The notes: generated by a model not told the origin, from the sequence alone. A DNA stretch of 34,103 bases from Hymenobacter sp. ISL-91 (GCF_018613725.1 NZ_JAGGPS010000007.1:1-34103); one strand, 5' to 3'; shown: positions 1 through 8,202, counted from the stretch's first letter. Numbers and translations: made by a program.

Positions 1-14
1 CCTTAGCAGAACAG

Positions 15-127
15 TGTAGGGGCGGGGCTTGTCCCAGCCCGCCGTCAGCACCGCTACAATGGTAGCTGCTGCAACGGTGGCCGTTCAATGATGCTAACGG
101 CGGGCGGGGACAAGCCCCGCCCCTACA
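15..127. repeat. GC-rich dispersed inverted repeat, copy 1
   Basis: Arms at 15-50 and 92-127 are reverse complements over 36 nt with two mismatches, around a loop of about 41 nt. The outer end reads TGTAGGGGCGGGGCTTGTCC. The same sequence recurs at 30768-30861 and starts again at 34091, where the window ends, so this is a dispersed family. It lies upstream of the desaturase gene and its promoter. No coding potential is seen in it. It may be a REP/MITE-like element; its function is unknown. Confidence 0.85.
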
Positions 128-236
128 TCGCGCCGACCTCCTTACGTCGCAACTTAGGTTATTTGGTCTGAAGCCGGATGTTGTGCAAAATACCGGGCTT
201 TGTGGCAGGAACTATAACAAGGCTGCCGGTTGGCTG

Positions 237-244
237 TATCTTTG
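237..244 (+). promoter_or_regulatory. Bacteroidota -7 promoter box for the desaturase gene
   Basis: TATCTTTG matches the Bacteroidota -7 consensus TAnnTTTG exactly. No well-spaced -33 TTG is visible. A start near 250 would give a leader of about 100 nt before the ATG at 354, and it excludes the in-frame start at 183. Confidence 0.5.
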
Positions 245-353
245 TAGACCAAGCTGTAGCCCCCGTTGGGGCACCACGCAGCCCCCCACCTGCGCCACGC
301 CAACTGACCGGGCCGTAGGTAAGGCCCTCGTTTCCTCATTAGTACCCCACCCC

Positions 354-1418
354 ATGCATGCCCCCAAATTTGCGGCTTCCCGCTCCTTCCATCAGGAGCT
401 GAAGCGGCGCACGGCCGCCTACTTTGCCGAGGCCGGCAAGAGTACCACCGGCGGCAAAGCCCTGTTTATCAAGGCTGTGCTGCTCACCGGCGCTTTCGTT
501 GGTATTTATCTGCACCTCGTGTTCTGGACGCCCCCGGCGCTACTCGGTATCCTCGAAGCCGTCCTGCTGGGGCTGCTGGGCGCGGCTATCGGCTTCAACG
601 TCATGCACGACGGAGCGCACGGCTCGTTCAGCAAGCGTAAGTGGATGAATCAGTTTGCCTCCTTCACGCTTAACGTAATGGGCGGGAACTCCTTCATGTG
701 GCACAACAAGCACAACCTCATCCACCACATGTACACCAACGTGGAGGGCGTCGACGACGACCTTGATGCCCAGCCTTGGCTGCGCTTGAGCCCCGAGCAG
801 CCCCGCCGGCTGCTGCACCGCTTCCAGCACCTCTACTTTTGGTTTTTCTACGCCCTGCTGTTCATCGCCTGGATTTTCTTTATGGATTACCAGAAGTATT
901 TCAAGGGCAAAATTGGCGAGATGCCCATCAAGAAAATGACGGCCTCCGACCAGGGCGTGTTCTGGGGCTTCAAGGCTCTGCATCTGGTGTTGTTCGTCGG
1001 CCTGCCCATCTGGACGGTGGGCTTCGTGAGTTGGCTGATAGGCTTTCTGGTATTTATGGCCGTAGCCGGCTTTACGCTCAGCATCGTGTTTCAGCTGGCG
1101 CACACCGTTGAGCATACTTCCTTTGTTGTGCCGCACGAAACCACCCGTAAAATCGAGGATGAGTGGGCTATCCACCAGATTCGGACCACCGCTAACTTCG
1201 CCACCGATAACAAGCTCATCAGCTGGCTGGTAGGCGGGCTCAACTTCCAGGTTGAGCACCACCTGTTCCCCAACATCTCTCATGTACATTACCCGGCCCT
1301 CAACAAAATCATCCGCCAGATGTGTCTGGAGTTCAATGTGGAATACAACGAGTACCCCAAGATGCGCTACGCCGTAGCCTCGCACGTCGCCCACCTGCGC
1401 GAGCTGGGCCGCCGGTAG
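354..1418 (+). CDS. Membrane fatty acid (acyl-lipid/acyl-CoA) desaturase
   Basis: This is a 354-residue integral-membrane di-iron desaturase that introduces a double bond into membrane acyl chains. The three histidine boxes are clear: HDGAH at residues 85-89, HNKHNLIHH at 117-125, and QVEHH at 299-303. Glutamine at the start of the third box is typical of front-end (delta-5/6-like) desaturases, but no cytochrome b5 domain is fused. Hydrophobic segments lie near 40-82, 160-177 and 205-250. The frame is open upstream to 183, but the ATG at 354 is preferred because a -7 promoter box lies at 237-244, inside the longer frame. The gene is monocistronic and convergent with the DUF58 gene, with a terminator between them. 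Regioselectivity cannot be told from sequence alone. A role in membrane fluidity or cold adaptation is inference. Confidence 0.9.
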   Translation: MHAPKFAASRSFHQELKRRTAAYFAEAGKSTTGGKALFIKAVLLTGAFVGIYLHLVFWTPPALLGILEAVLLGLLGAAIGFNVMHDGAHGSFSKRKWMNQFASFTLNVMGGNSFMWHNKHNLIHHMYTNVEGVDDDLDAQPWLRLSPEQPRRLLHRFQHLYFWFFYALLFIAWIFFMDYQKYFKGKIGEMPIKKMTASDQGVFWGFKALHLVLFVGLPIWTVGFVSWLIGFLVFMAVAGFTLSIVFQLAHTVEHTSFVVPHETTRKIEDEWAIHQIRTTANFATDNKLISWLVGGLNFQVEHHLFPNISHVHYPALNKIIRQMCLEFNVEYNEYPKMRYAVASHVAHLRELGRR

Positions 1419-1497
1419 GGTTTGTGTGAGCTACTAGCTTTTGGCTTTCGCTCGGTAAGGCTGTGCACCACTGCCCAATAAATAAGTTTGAAAGATC

Positions 1498-1534
1498 AAA
1501 AGGCCCGTTCTGCGCTTCGCAGGACGGGCCTTTT
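1498..1534. terminator. Bidirectional intrinsic terminator
   Basis: The arm AAAAGGCCCGT pairs with ACGGGCCTTTT, and an inner CTGCG/CGCAG helix continues the stem. A-tract and T-tract flank it, so it can stop transcription from the desaturase gene (plus) and the DUF58 gene (minus). Confidence 0.85.
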
Positions 1535-1588
1535 GGCATCTTAATTAGAACGAAGCTAAGCGTTTCACTTCAGCCGACAGCTCTGAAC

Positions 1589-2512
1589 CTACCCCCGCAC
1601 CTTACCGCGTTTCACCAAGTAGGCGTGCAGCACTTTATCGAACGGTTCGCGGGTATCGACCGGCACGAAGTCGATTTTGTACTGGGCGCAGCGCAGGGCT
1701 AACTCGTGCTCGTAGGTGCGCATGGCGGCCTGGTATTGCTCGCGTACCTGGTTGGGCTGTAGCTTCAGGGTCTGGCCGGTTTCGAGGTCCTCGAACAGAT
1801 ACGGACGGTCCTGGAAGCTGAAGTCGGCCTCGGTCGTGCGGTCCATGATGTGGAAGAGCAATACCTCGTGGTGCTGGTGGCGCAGGTGCTGCAGCGCGGC
1901 CAGCATGTCGTCCTGCTCGGCAGGGGCGCGGCCCAGCATATCGGAAAATAGCACCACCAACGAGCGTTTCGGGATTTGCTGGGCGATGGTATGGATGACT
2001 CCCGCTACATCGGTGCGGGCCCGGCCGGGAGCAACGGGCCGCTCCAGCAGCTGTTGCAGCGTAAGCAGCAGCGTGTGGCGGTGGGTGCTGGTCGAGCGCA
2101 CCGGCGTCTGCAGCTCCACAGTGTCGGCAAACGTAACGAGGCCCACCGCATCGCGCTGCTTTTGCAGGAGCGTGGTGATGGCCGCCGCGCACAGCACCGC
2201 GAAGTGCAGCTTGTCGTGGCCGGGAGCGGGGTAGTACATGCTCGGGCTCACATCAAGCAGCAGGTGGCAGCGCAGGTTGGTTTCTTCCTCGTAGCGCTTC
2301 ACAAACAACTTATCGGTGCGGGCAAACACTTTCCAGTCGAGGTGGCGGGTGCTTTCGCCGGGGTTGTAGAGGCGGTGCTCCGAAAACTCGACCGAAAAGC
2401 CGTGGTAAGGCGACTGGTGCAGGCCGGTAATAAAGCCTTCAACCAGCTGGCGGGCCAGAAATTCGAGGTTGGTGAAGGAGCGGACAGCAGCTAAATCGAG
2501 CGGTTGGGCCAT
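1589..2512 (-). CDS. DUF58 domain protein (von Willebrand A-like)
   Basis: This 307-residue DUF58 protein carries the family's signature block around residues 52-76 (HLDWKVFARTDKLFVKRYEEE, with DW, AR, L, KRY and EE conserved). A MIDAS-like DVSPS lies at 87-91, where a metal-dependent vWA fold would bind. No membrane segment or signal peptide is visible, so it is probably cytoplasmic. DUF58 proteins usually sit beside MoxR AAA+ ATPases and vWA membrane proteins, the Bacteroidota BatA/B cluster. No moxR lies in this window, so here the gene is isolated. It faces the desaturase gene convergently and diverges from the DUF3276 gene. A chaperone or scaffold role with a MoxR ATPase encoded elsewhere is inference from the family. 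Confidence 0.9.
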   Translation of the reverse strand: MAQPLDLAAVRSFTNLEFLARQLVEGFITGLHQSPYHGFSVEFSEHRLYNPGESTRHLDWKVFARTDKLFVKRYEEETNLRCHLLLDVSPSMYYPAPGHDKLHFAVLCAAAITTLLQKQRDAVGLVTFADTVELQTPVRSTSTHRHTLLLTLQQLLERPVAPGRARTDVAGVIHTIAQQIPKRSLVVLFSDMLGRAPAEQDDMLAALQHLRHQHHEVLLFHIMDRTTEADFSFQDRPYLFEDLETGQTLKLQPNQVREQYQAAMRTYEHELALRCAQYKIDFVPVDTREPFDKVLHAYLVKRGKVRG

Positions 2513-2829
2513 GGCGGGCAGGGGTGGGGCAGGATAAAAAGCAAGATACGGCCGAATCGGACGCGACCTGGGGTAAGGCCGTGTGGCGTATGGTGCGGCA
2601 CAACGCAGTACGGAAGAGGTGTACCCGTTATAATCTTGTTTTGGCGTAGCTACTGGTTTAAAATAGATAATTCACAATCCCGGTAGAAATCAATTAACAG
2701 CTGATTTTTACCGCCGTTGCAGGATAACAGGAAAAATAAGGCTCCGGAACTTCCTAATCTTGTGGCAACTCCGTATTTTGCGTTCGACTTAGATCATCTT
2801 GGAAAAACCAAACTTTAACGGAAAGGACA
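2513..2829. other. Divergent intergenic region, AT-rich, no gene seen
   Basis: This 317-bp gap between the DUF58 gene (minus) and the DUF3276 gene (plus) is clearly AT-richer at 2630-2760 than its surroundings. It should hold promoters for both genes. The candidates are weak. TAATCTTG at 2755-2762 is one mismatch from TAnnTTTG on the plus strand. On the minus strand, TATCTTGC (complement of 2541-2548) resembles a -7 box with one T missing. Neither has a properly spaced -33 TTG. No ORF, tRNA or strong hairpin was seen. Confidence 0.5.
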
Positions 2830-3183
2830 GTGGAAGACCGCTACGAACAGGAAGAAATTTACTCCCAACGCATTAAAGCCGGAAAGCGCACGTACTTTTT
2901 CGACGTGAAAGCCACACGCGGGCAGGATTATTATCTGACCATCACGGAGAGCAAACGCCGCCTGCGCGACGACGACACGTTTTCTTACGAAAAGCACAAG
3001 ATATTCCTGTACAAGGAGGACTTCCTCAAGTTTGTGGATGCCCTGCAGGACGCCGTGGACTACGTGCGCGAAGAGCTGCTGACGGCCGAAGAAGTGGCCG
3101 AACTCGACCGCCCGCGCCCCGCTTACGAGGAACGCGAAAACCGCGGCGACAACAGCTACAATACCCCCGACGCTACCTACTAA
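2830..3183 (+). CDS. DUF3276 (PUR-fold) nucleic-acid-binding protein
   Basis: This 117-residue protein belongs to the DUF3276/PUR-alpha-like family that is widespread in Bacteroidota. The PUR repeat is visible in residues 8-85: IYSQRIKAGKRTYFFDVK forms the first beta segment, KATRGQDYYLTITESK the central strands, and KEDFLKFVDALQDAVDYV the terminal helix. The acidic, disordered tail (residues 90-117, rich in E, R, N and D) is usual for the family. PUR-domain proteins bind single-stranded DNA or RNA; the spirochaete homologue BpuR is a DNA/RNA-binding regulator. The start is GTG at 2830, preceded by an unusually good GGAAAGGA ribosome-binding site at 2820-2827. The gene ends 54 bp before a hairpin at 3237. 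Confidence 0.88.
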   Translation: MEDRYEQEEIYSQRIKAGKRTYFFDVKATRGQDYYLTITESKRRLRDDDTFSYEKHKIFLYKEDFLKFVDALQDAVDYVREELLTAEEVAELDRPRPAYEERENRGDNSYNTPDATY

Positions 3184-3236
3184 CCCTCCTTACAGCCCCG
3201 CGCCTACCGAAACAAGCTTTACGCATACCCGCACAC

Positions 3237-3279
3237 AGCAGCGCGTGCCCGGCTTCGGCCGCGGCACGCGCTGCTGGTT
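3237..3279 (+). terminator. Hairpin downstream of the DUF3276 gene
   Basis: AGCAGCGCGTGCC (3237-3249) pairs perfectly with GGCACGCGCTGCT (3263-3275), with a 13-nt GC-rich loop. Only a short T-rich stretch (GGTTTG) follows, so this is a terminator with modest certainty. Confidence 0.55.
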
Positions 3280-3328
3280 TGTACCCGGCTCGTTTGGGCT
3301 GGCGCGTGCTTTCCTTGGAAAAGCCCCG

Positions 3329-3336
3329 TACCTTTG
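3329..3336 (+). promoter_or_regulatory. -7 promoter box for ychF
   Basis: TACCTTTG matches TAnnTTTG and is followed by GCCCC, a context repeated at other promoters here. No TTG at the ideal spacing is seen. The leader to the ATG at 3405 would be about 60 nt. Confidence 0.5.
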
Positions 3337-3404
3337 CCCCCTGAATTGCGGGGCAGCCTGCCTGGGCAATTCTTACTTCTACTCCTCCATTTTAATTCCA
3401 GAAC

Positions 3405-4502
3405 ATGGGTCTCCGCTGCGGTATCGTCGGCCTGCCGAATGTTGGCAAATCCACGCTTTTCAACGCTCTTTCCAACGCCAAAGCCGAATCGGCCAACTAC
3501 CCGTTCTGCACCATTGAGCCCAACGTGGGCGTGATTACGGTGCCCGACGAGCGGCTGCGGATTCTGGAGGAACTCGTAAACCCCAAGCGCGTACTGCCCA
3601 CCATTATCGAGTTCGTCGATATTGCCGGCCTAGTGAAGGGCGCTTCCAAGGGCGAGGGCCTGGGCAACAAGTTTCTGGCTAACATCCGCGAGGTTGATGC
3701 CATTATCCATGTCGTGCGCTGCTTCGATGATGAGAACATCGTGCACGTAGCCGGCGGCGTCGATCCGGTGTTCGACAAAGACGTGATTGACACCGAACTG
3801 CAGATCAAGGATCTGGAGAGCGTAGATAAAAAGCTGGCCAAGTCGGAGCGCTCGGCCAAAAGCGGCGACGCGGCGGCCAAGAAGGAAGTGGTGGTACTGC
3901 AGAAGTTCAAGGATGCTTTAGAGGCCGGTCAGAATGCCCGCGCCCTTGCGGCCACGCCCGAGGAGCTGGAGGCAGTAGCCGATTTGCAGCTGCTCACCAT
4001 CAAGCCCGTAATTTATGTGGCCAACGTGGACGAAGGCAGCATCCAGAATGGCAATGCCCACGTGGCGGCCCTGCAGGCCCACGTGGCCCAGGAGGGCGCC
4101 GAAGTGGTGCTGGTGTCGGCCGCCATCGAGTCGCAGATTGCCGAGATGGAAGACCCCGAGGAAAAGGAAATGTTCCTGGGCGAGTATGGCCTTACCGAGT
4201 CGGGCCTCAACCGCCTTATCCGCGCCTCCTACTCGTTGCTCAACCTGATTACTTACTTCACGGCCGGCGTGCAGGAAGTACGTGCCTGGACGGTGCATAA
4301 GGGCGACAAGGCCCCCGCCGCCGCCGGCGTTATCCACTCCGACTTTGAAAAAGGCTTCATCCGCGCCGAGGTAATCAAACTGCCCGATTACCAGCAGTAT
4401 AAAACCGAAGCCAAAATCAAGGAAGCCGGCAAGATGGCCGTGGAAGGCAAGGAATACGTGGTGCAGGACGGCGACATCATGCACTTCCGCTTCAACGTGT
4501 AG
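3405..4502 (+). CDS. ychF: Ribosome-binding GTPase/ATPase YchF (OLA1/Obg family)
   Basis: This 365-residue YchF has the usual full length. The G1 loop GLPNVGKST lies at residues 9-17. The switch region [16 protein letters not shown] (about 72-87) is the Obg-family signature. The G4 motif is NVDE rather than NKxD, the change that gives YchF/OLA1 proteins ATP preference. A coiled-coil arm (about 130-175) and a C-terminal TGS domain (about 280-365, ending [11 protein letters not shown]) complete the architecture. YchF binds ribosomes and is linked to stress and redox responses. The start [16 protein letters not shown] agrees with the family N-terminus. The promoter box at 3329 supports single-gene transcription. 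Confidence 0.97.
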   Translation: MGLRCGIVGLPNVGKSTLFNALSNAKAESANYPFCTIEPNVGVITVPDERLRILEELVNPKRVLPTIIEFVDIAGLVKGASKGEGLGNKFLANIREVDAIIHVVRCFDDENIVHVAGGVDPVFDKDVIDTELQIKDLESVDKKLAKSERSAKSGDAAAKKEVVVLQKFKDALEAGQNARALAATPEELEAVADLQLLTIKPVIYVANVDEGSIQNGNAHVAALQAHVAQEGAEVVLVSAAIESQIAEMEDPEEKEMFLGEYGLTESGLNRLIRASYSLLNLITYFTAGVQEVRAWTVHKGDKAPAAAGVIHSDFEKGFIRAEVIKLPDYQQYKTEAKIKEAGKMAVEGKEYVVQDGDIMHFRFNV

Positions 4503-4519
4503 TTGCAGGCTTATAAAAC

Positions 4520-4559
4520 CGTCATGCTTCGACTGCGCTCCGCTTCGCTCAGCATGACG
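4520..4559. repeat. Short REP-like palindrome (GTCAT...ATGAC family)
   Basis: CGTCATGCT (4520-4528) is inverted as AGCATGACG (4551-4559) around a GC-rich centre. Read from the right, it starts GTCATGCTGAGCGAAGCG, which resembles the outer ends of the larger repeats at 8102, 17026, 26927 and 27914. It lies between ychF and the phnA-like gene and may also end ychF transcription. Confidence 0.65.
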
Positions 4560-4591
4560 CTTGGTTTCTTTTCCAATCTTCTCACGACCTC

Positions 4592-4801
4592 ATGGACGTA
4601 AAGGACAGCAACGGCAACCTGCTCGGCGAGGGCGACTCGGTAACGCTGATCAAGGACCTCAAGGTGAAGGGTTCCTCGCTTACGCTCAAGCGCGGCACGG
4701 TGGTCAAAAACATCCGCCTCACCAACAGCCCCGCCGAAATTGAGGGCCGGGCCGGCGGCAGCACCATGGTGCTGAAAACCGAGTTCCTGAAGAAGGCGTA
4801 A
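4592..4801 (+). CDS. Small PhnA/YjdM-domain protein
   Basis: At 69 residues, this matches only the C-terminal PhnA (YjdM) domain: [25 protein letters not shown] at 5-29, then [12 protein letters not shown], and a [15 protein letters not shown] ending. The N-terminal zinc ribbon of full-length YjdM (about 110 residues) is missing. Despite its historical name, PhnA/YjdM is not established as a phosphonate enzyme. The beta-rich SH3-like domain has no known reaction. It is the first gene of a tight cluster of three (gaps of 12 and 25 nt). The second gene encodes a small zinc ribbon, so the two may represent the parts of a YjdM-like protein made separately; that is inference. Confidence 0.85.
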   Translation: MDVKDSNGNLLGEGDSVTLIKDLKVKGSSLTLKRGTVVKNIRLTNSPAEIEGRAGGSTMVLKTEFLKKA

Positions 4802-4813
4802 CCGCTCTGTAGT

Positions 4814-5071
4814 ATGCCGCTGTGGTTTTGCCGCGTCTGCGGCCTCGATTACGACGAGTCGCCTTGGGGCCCCGCGGGCCGCACGCCCGACCACACCCTA
4901 TGCGGCTGTTGCGGCACTGAGTTCGGGTACCACGATGCCACGCCCGACGCGGCCCGGCAGTTTCGGGCGCAGTGGCTGGCCGCCGGAGCCGGCTGGTTCT
5001 ACCCCAACCTGCAGCCTGCCAATTGGCAGCTAACCGAACAGCTGGCCCAAATTCCGGTTGCTTATCAATAA
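4814..5071 (+). CDS. Small zinc-ribbon protein, function unknown
   Basis: This 85-residue soluble protein has a CRVCG knuckle at residues 6-10 and a CGCCG knuckle at 30-34, fitting a four-cysteine zinc site (C6, C9, C30, C33) with an extra cysteine at 32. The spacer DYDESPWGPAGRTPDHTL resembles small CPCC-type zinc-ribbon proteins found in many bacteria with no assigned function. A tryptophan-rich C-terminal part (QWLAAGAGWFYPNLQPANW) follows. It lies 12 nt after the PhnA-like gene and 25 nt before a membrane peptide gene, so it is probably cotranscribed with them. No catalytic motif is visible. Confidence 0.8.
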   Translation: MPLWFCRVCGLDYDESPWGPAGRTPDHTLCGCCGTEFGYHDATPDAARQFRAQWLAAGAGWFYPNLQPANWQLTEQLAQIPVAYQ

Positions 5072-5096
5072 CCTGTAATTACCGCGTCGTTTACTT

Positions 5097-5288
5097 ATGG
5101 GAGTTGTTGAGAACCTGCTGTTTGCCCTGCCCGTCTGCCTGATTTCGGCGGTGATTACCGTTTACATTGCCCACATGTATGGGCGGCGGTTCTGGCCCTG
5201 GCTGCTGTTCGGTTTCTTCGTGCCCTTCATTTCTACCTTCATAGCCATTGCCCTAGGCATCCGCGACGCCCGCCGGAATGGCGAGTGA
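5097..5288 (+). CDS. Small two-helix membrane protein
   Basis: This 63-residue protein has two hydrophobic helices, at about residues 5-26 (LLFALPVCLISAVITVYIAH) and 33-54 (FWPWLLFGFFVPFISTFIAI). A short basic loop with GRR joins them and a charged tail (RDARRNGE) follows. No known family was recognised. It is the last gene of the PhnA-like/zinc-ribbon cluster and is followed after 7 nt by a 21-nt-arm hairpin. The ATG at 5097 has no clear ribosome-binding site, as is usual in this phylum. Confidence 0.7.
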   Translation: MGVVENLLFALPVCLISAVITVYIAHMYGRRFWPWLLFGFFVPFISTFIAIALGIRDARRNGE

Positions 5289-5295
5289 ATAAGCC

Positions 5296-5361
5296 AGCCT
5301 GAAACAGCAGAGAGCCTCTGAAGTCCTTACAGGCATCAGGGGCTCTCTGCTGTTTCAGGCT
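5296..5361. terminator. Long perfect hairpin between convergent genes
   Basis: Arms 5296-5316 and 5341-5361 are perfect 21-nt reverse complements, and pairing continues inward with one mismatch. There is no T-tract. It lies between convergent stops (5288 and 5373) and probably ends both transcripts or blocks read-through. It is listed with the other long palindromes under findings. Confidence 0.7.
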
Positions 5362-5372
5362 GTTTCACCGCT

Positions 5373-5987
5373 TCACCCCAACGACTGCCACAGATACTTG
5401 CTGGCCAGCGTGCGGTAGGGGCGCCAGGGCTCGGCCAGCTCGGTCATGCGCTGGAGTAGAGGCCGGCCGGTTTCTTCGAGGCCGTAGTGGCGGCGCATGG
5501 CATTCTGGATGCCCAGGTCGCCCTCCGGAAATACGTCGGGCATATCCAGCGCAAACATGCACAACATCTGGGCTGTCCAGCGGCCTACGCCTTTTATCTG
5601 GGTCAGGTGCCGGGTCAGCTCTTCCTCGTTTAGCTGGTTGAGGCGGGTGTGGTCGAGCTCATCGCACAGGGCAAAATCGGCAATGGCGCGCAGGTAGCCG
5701 GCTTTCTGACGCGAGAGGCCGGCCGTGCGCAGCTCCTCATCTGAAAACGCCAGCAGCGCTGCCGGCTCGGGGTAGCCTTCGGGGCCGAACAGGGCCTGAA
5801 ACTTGCGCCAAATGGCCGCGGCTGCTTTGGTAGAAATCTGCTGGCTCACGATGGCCCGTAGCAGGCCCAGGTACAGGTCTTCGTGGGCCGCGGGAGCAAT
5901 GGGCCGGCCGGCATCAAGCAGTAGGGCCAGTACCGGGTCGGCGGCGCGCAGGTGCTGCACGGCGGCTTCGGAAGCGGAGGTGGGCAT
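5373..5987 (-). CDS. AlkA-like DNA-3-methyladenine glycosylase (HhH-GPD)
   Basis: This 204-residue base-excision-repair glycosylase should remove alkylated purines from DNA. The helix-hairpin-helix is IKGVGRWTAQM at residues 131-141. The catalytic aspartate is D157 in PEGDLGIQNAM. The N-terminal helical part has the family's AIVSQQIS motif at 45-52. It lacks the N-terminal beta domain of E. coli AlkA (282 residues) and fits the shorter Mag/AlkA-like class. It starts 18 nt after the metallophosphatase gene stop, so the two probably share a transcript. Exact substrates (3-methyladenine, hypoxanthine, ethenoadenine) cannot be read from sequence. Confidence 0.92.
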   Translation of the reverse strand: MPTSASEAAVQHLRAADPVLALLLDAGRPIAPAAHEDLYLGLLRAIVSQQISTKAAAAIWRKFQALFGPEGYPEPAALLAFSDEELRTAGLSRQKAGYLRAIADFALCDELDHTRLNQLNEEELTRHLTQIKGVGRWTAQMLCMFALDMPDVFPEGDLGIQNAMRRHYGLEETGRPLLQRMTELAEPWRPYRTLASKYLWQSLG

Positions 5988-6005
5988 GGGGCGGGAGGTA
6001 AGGGG

Positions 6006-6668
6006 CTAATCCAGATCAATATCGAGCGGCGAGGTAGGCACCCGGAATTCGGCCAGCACCTCGCCGGCAGGTGAGAGGCGCACCCCCGTCAGGCCCCGGT
6101 TCAGGTAGGCACCGGTATCAATGTACAACGTATCGGTGAGCGAATCGAGCAGGATTTCACCGTCGGGCGTGGGGGTGTGGCCCACCACCTGGCGGCGTCC
6201 TTCCAGAGCCAGCAGTGGCCCGCGCCGCCACAGCACGCCGTCGGGGTCGGTGGGCTCCAGGGGCGTGGGCGTAGCGGCAAAACCGGCGTGGCTCACTACC
6301 ACCTGGTCGTTGGTCCAGAACAGGGGCCGCTCGTGCAGCCAGGCCAAGTGCTCGCGCAGCATAGTGGGCCGGCCCCGGTACTGGTCGACGGTGGTCTGGC
6401 CTCCCCAGCTCAGCCATGCCCGGTACGGACCGTGTGGGCCGTAGTGGCGCAGCATGCAATGCTCGTGGTTGCCCAGCAAAAACACCGTGCGGTCGGGGTG
6501 AGCGGCTTCCAGCTCGCGGGCCAGGGCCACGCACTCGGGTACGCCGTGGCCCCGGTCTACCAGGTCGCCTACCTGCACCAGCAGCTCCTGTTTCGGCTGC
6601 CAGTGCCGCAGCACCGCCCGAAACGTGTGGTAGCACCCGTGCACGTCGCCGATAACGAATAAATTCAT
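6006..6668 (-). CDS. Calcineurin-like metallophosphatase (PPP/ApaH-like)
   Basis: This 220-residue enzyme carries all the metal-binding motifs of PPP-type phosphatases: GDVHGC at residues 7-12, GDLVDRG at about 34-40, GNHEHC at about 66-71, SHAGF at about 122-126, and GHTPT near 160. The layout suits bacterial Ser/Thr phosphatases such as PrpA, or Ap4A hydrolase-like enzymes; sequence alone does not separate them. It is upstream of and close to the DNA glycosylase gene (18-nt gap), and downstream of the antiporter gene, from which it is separated by a 25-nt-arm inverted repeat. Confidence 0.9.
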   Translation of the reverse strand: MNLFVIGDVHGCYHTFRAVLRHWQPKQELLVQVGDLVDRGHGVPECVALARELEAAHPDRTVFLLGNHEHCMLRHYGPHGPYRAWLSWGGQTTVDQYRGRPTMLREHLAWLHERPLFWTNDQVVVSHAGFAATPTPLEPTDPDGVLWRRGPLLALEGRRQVVGHTPTPDGEILLDSLTDTLYIDTGAYLNRGLTGVRLSPAGEVLAEFRVPTSPLDIDLD

Positions 6669-6676
6669 AGTTGGAT

Positions 6677-6742
6677 AGCTGTAAGCCGCAAACTACAAGC
6701 TCTCTGCACAGGCTTGCAGCTTGTAGCTTGCGGCTTACAGCT
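6677..6742. repeat. AGCTGTAAGCCGCAAGC-type inverted repeat
   Basis: Arms 6677-6701 and 6718-6742 match over 24 of 25 nt. The arm consists of AGC-rich hexamer-like steps and is related to the repeat at 14305-14384 (shared GGCAAGC/CTACAAGCT words). It fills most of the 82-bp gap between the antiporter and phosphatase genes, both on the minus strand. In that direction no T-tract follows the stem, so it is not a classical terminator. Confidence 0.8.
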
Positions 6743-6750
6743 TAAAAAAG

Positions 6751-8013
6751 CTAGTGCATTCCCGGTTCAGACGTCGTGCTGAGCCCCAGTCTCTTCACCA
6801 GTGGCCCAATGGTAAGACCCTGCACAATGATGCTAAACACCACCACCACGTAGGTAGTGCCCACAATCAGGTCGCGCGGCATAGTATCGGGCAGCGAAAG
6901 GGCCAGGGCCACCGAAATGCCGCCCCGCAGGCCGCCCCAGCTCAGCACTTTCAGCGTATTAAGGTCGAAATCGGTGCGCTTGCGCAGAAAGCTGAGCGGC
7001 AGGGATACCGAAATGACGCGGGCCAGCAGCGTAAGAAAAATGGCGGCCACGCCCACCAGCAGCACGGCGTTGCTGATGTCGAGGATCAGCATTTCGAGGC
7101 CGATAAGCACGAACAGCACGGCGTTAAGGATTTCGTCGAGCATCTCCCAAAACTTATCCAGGTACTCGCGCGTCAGGTCCGACATGCCCTTGGAGCGCCC
7201 CTTGTCGCCCACAATCAGGCCCGCCACCACAATAGCCAACGGCCCCGAAGTATGCAAGGCCACCGCCAGAGCAGTACCCCCCATCACCAGGGCCAGCGTA
7301 ATGAGCACTTCTACCTTGTAGTTGTCGATGGTGCGCAGGGCCCAGTACGCAGCATAGCCCAGCGCCATGCCCAGCAGAATACCACCCGCCGCCTCGCGCA
7401 GAAACAGCTCGCCGATAAACGAGGCCGAGGCCTTATCGGTACCATTCAGGGCAATCTGGAACAGACTGATGAACACCACCACCGCAATGCCATCGTTGAA
7501 AAGCGACTCGCCCACAATCTTGATTTCCAGATTTTTACTGATGCGGGCCTGCTTGAGAATGCCCATCACGGCAATAGGGTCGGTGGGCGAAATAAGGGCC
7601 CCGAACAGCAAGCAGTAGATGTAGTCCGTGGGGAATCCCATCAGGGGCAGCAGGTAGTACATACCGGTAGCCACCAGCACCGTCGAAAGTAGCGTACCCA
7701 CTACCGCCATGGTGCCCACCGCCCCACGCTCGGCCCCCAGGGTGCGCACATCAACGTGCAGGGCCCCGGCAAACAGCAGGAAGCTCAGCATCACGTCCAT
7801 CAGCACGTCATGAAAGTCGATGCCGCGCACCAGCTCGCCGGCCGTAAGCACCCACTGCACCCCCAGCCGCCCCAGCCCGATGGCCAAAAGCGAAGAAACC
7901 AGGGCTAGGATCATGAGGCCAATAGTGGCGGGCAGGCGCAGAAAGCGGTGGTTGACGTAGCCGAAAGCGGCGGCTATTACCAGCAGCAGGGTAAGGGTAT
8001 TATATAATTCCAT
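6751..8013 (-). CDS. CPA1-family Na+/H+ (cation/proton) antiporter
   Basis: This 420-residue polytopic membrane protein has about 12 hydrophobic segments. The CPA1/NhaP signatures are present: SPTDPIAV at residues 142-149 and GESLFNDGIAVV at 168-179, which carry the ion-binding aspartates. LLFAGALHVD (80-89) and SWGGLRGGISVALAL near the C-terminal third are also typical. It exchanges protons for Na+ (or K+) across the inner membrane for pH and salt homeostasis. The short C-terminus has no regulatory domain. Upstream, the 8102-8202 inverted repeat separates it from the threonine aldolase gene. Confidence 0.93.
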   Translation of the reverse strand: MELYNTLTLLLVIAAAFGYVNHRFLRLPATIGLMILALVSSLLAIGLGRLGVQWVLTAGELVRGIDFHDVLMDVMLSFLLFAGALHVDVRTLGAERGAVGTMAVVGTLLSTVLVATGMYYLLPLMGFPTDYIYCLLFGALISPTDPIAVMGILKQARISKNLEIKIVGESLFNDGIAVVVFISLFQIALNGTDKASASFIGELFLREAAGGILLGMALGYAAYWALRTIDNYKVEVLITLALVMGGTALAVALHTSGPLAIVVAGLIVGDKGRSKGMSDLTREYLDKFWEMLDEILNAVLFVLIGLEMLILDISNAVLLVGVAAIFLTLLARVISVSLPLSFLRKRTDFDLNTLKVLSWGGLRGGISVALALSLPDTMPRDLIVGTTYVVVVFSIIVQGLTIGPLVKRLGLSTTSEPGMH

Positions 8014-8101
8014 GCAGATGAAAAAGGGCGGAAAGTGTCGTAAATGACGCGAATTCAGAATAAATCAGTGAACTGCTGCCGGACTGCAGAGCGGTAAGAG
8101 T

Positions 8102-8202
8102 ACGTCATTCAGAGCGCAGCGAAGAATCCCGCGTGCCACGGTAGCTCTTACTTACAGGATTACTTTGGCACGCGAGATTCTTCGCTACGCTCTGAATGAC
8201 GT
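8102..8202. repeat. GTCATTCAGAGCG inverted repeat, copy 1
   Basis: Arms 8102-8138 and 8166-8202 match over 35 of 37 nt around a 27-nt loop. The sequence is closely related to the repeat at 26927-27022, sharing AGCGAAGAATC and CGCGTGC. It lies between two minus-strand genes, downstream of the threonine aldolase gene and upstream of the antiporter gene. Confidence 0.88.

Noticed and set aside
183..353. 57-codon N-terminal extension of the desaturase frame
   Set aside because: A -7 promoter box lies inside it at 237-244, its composition is not protein-like, and the ATG at 354 gives the normal N-terminus.
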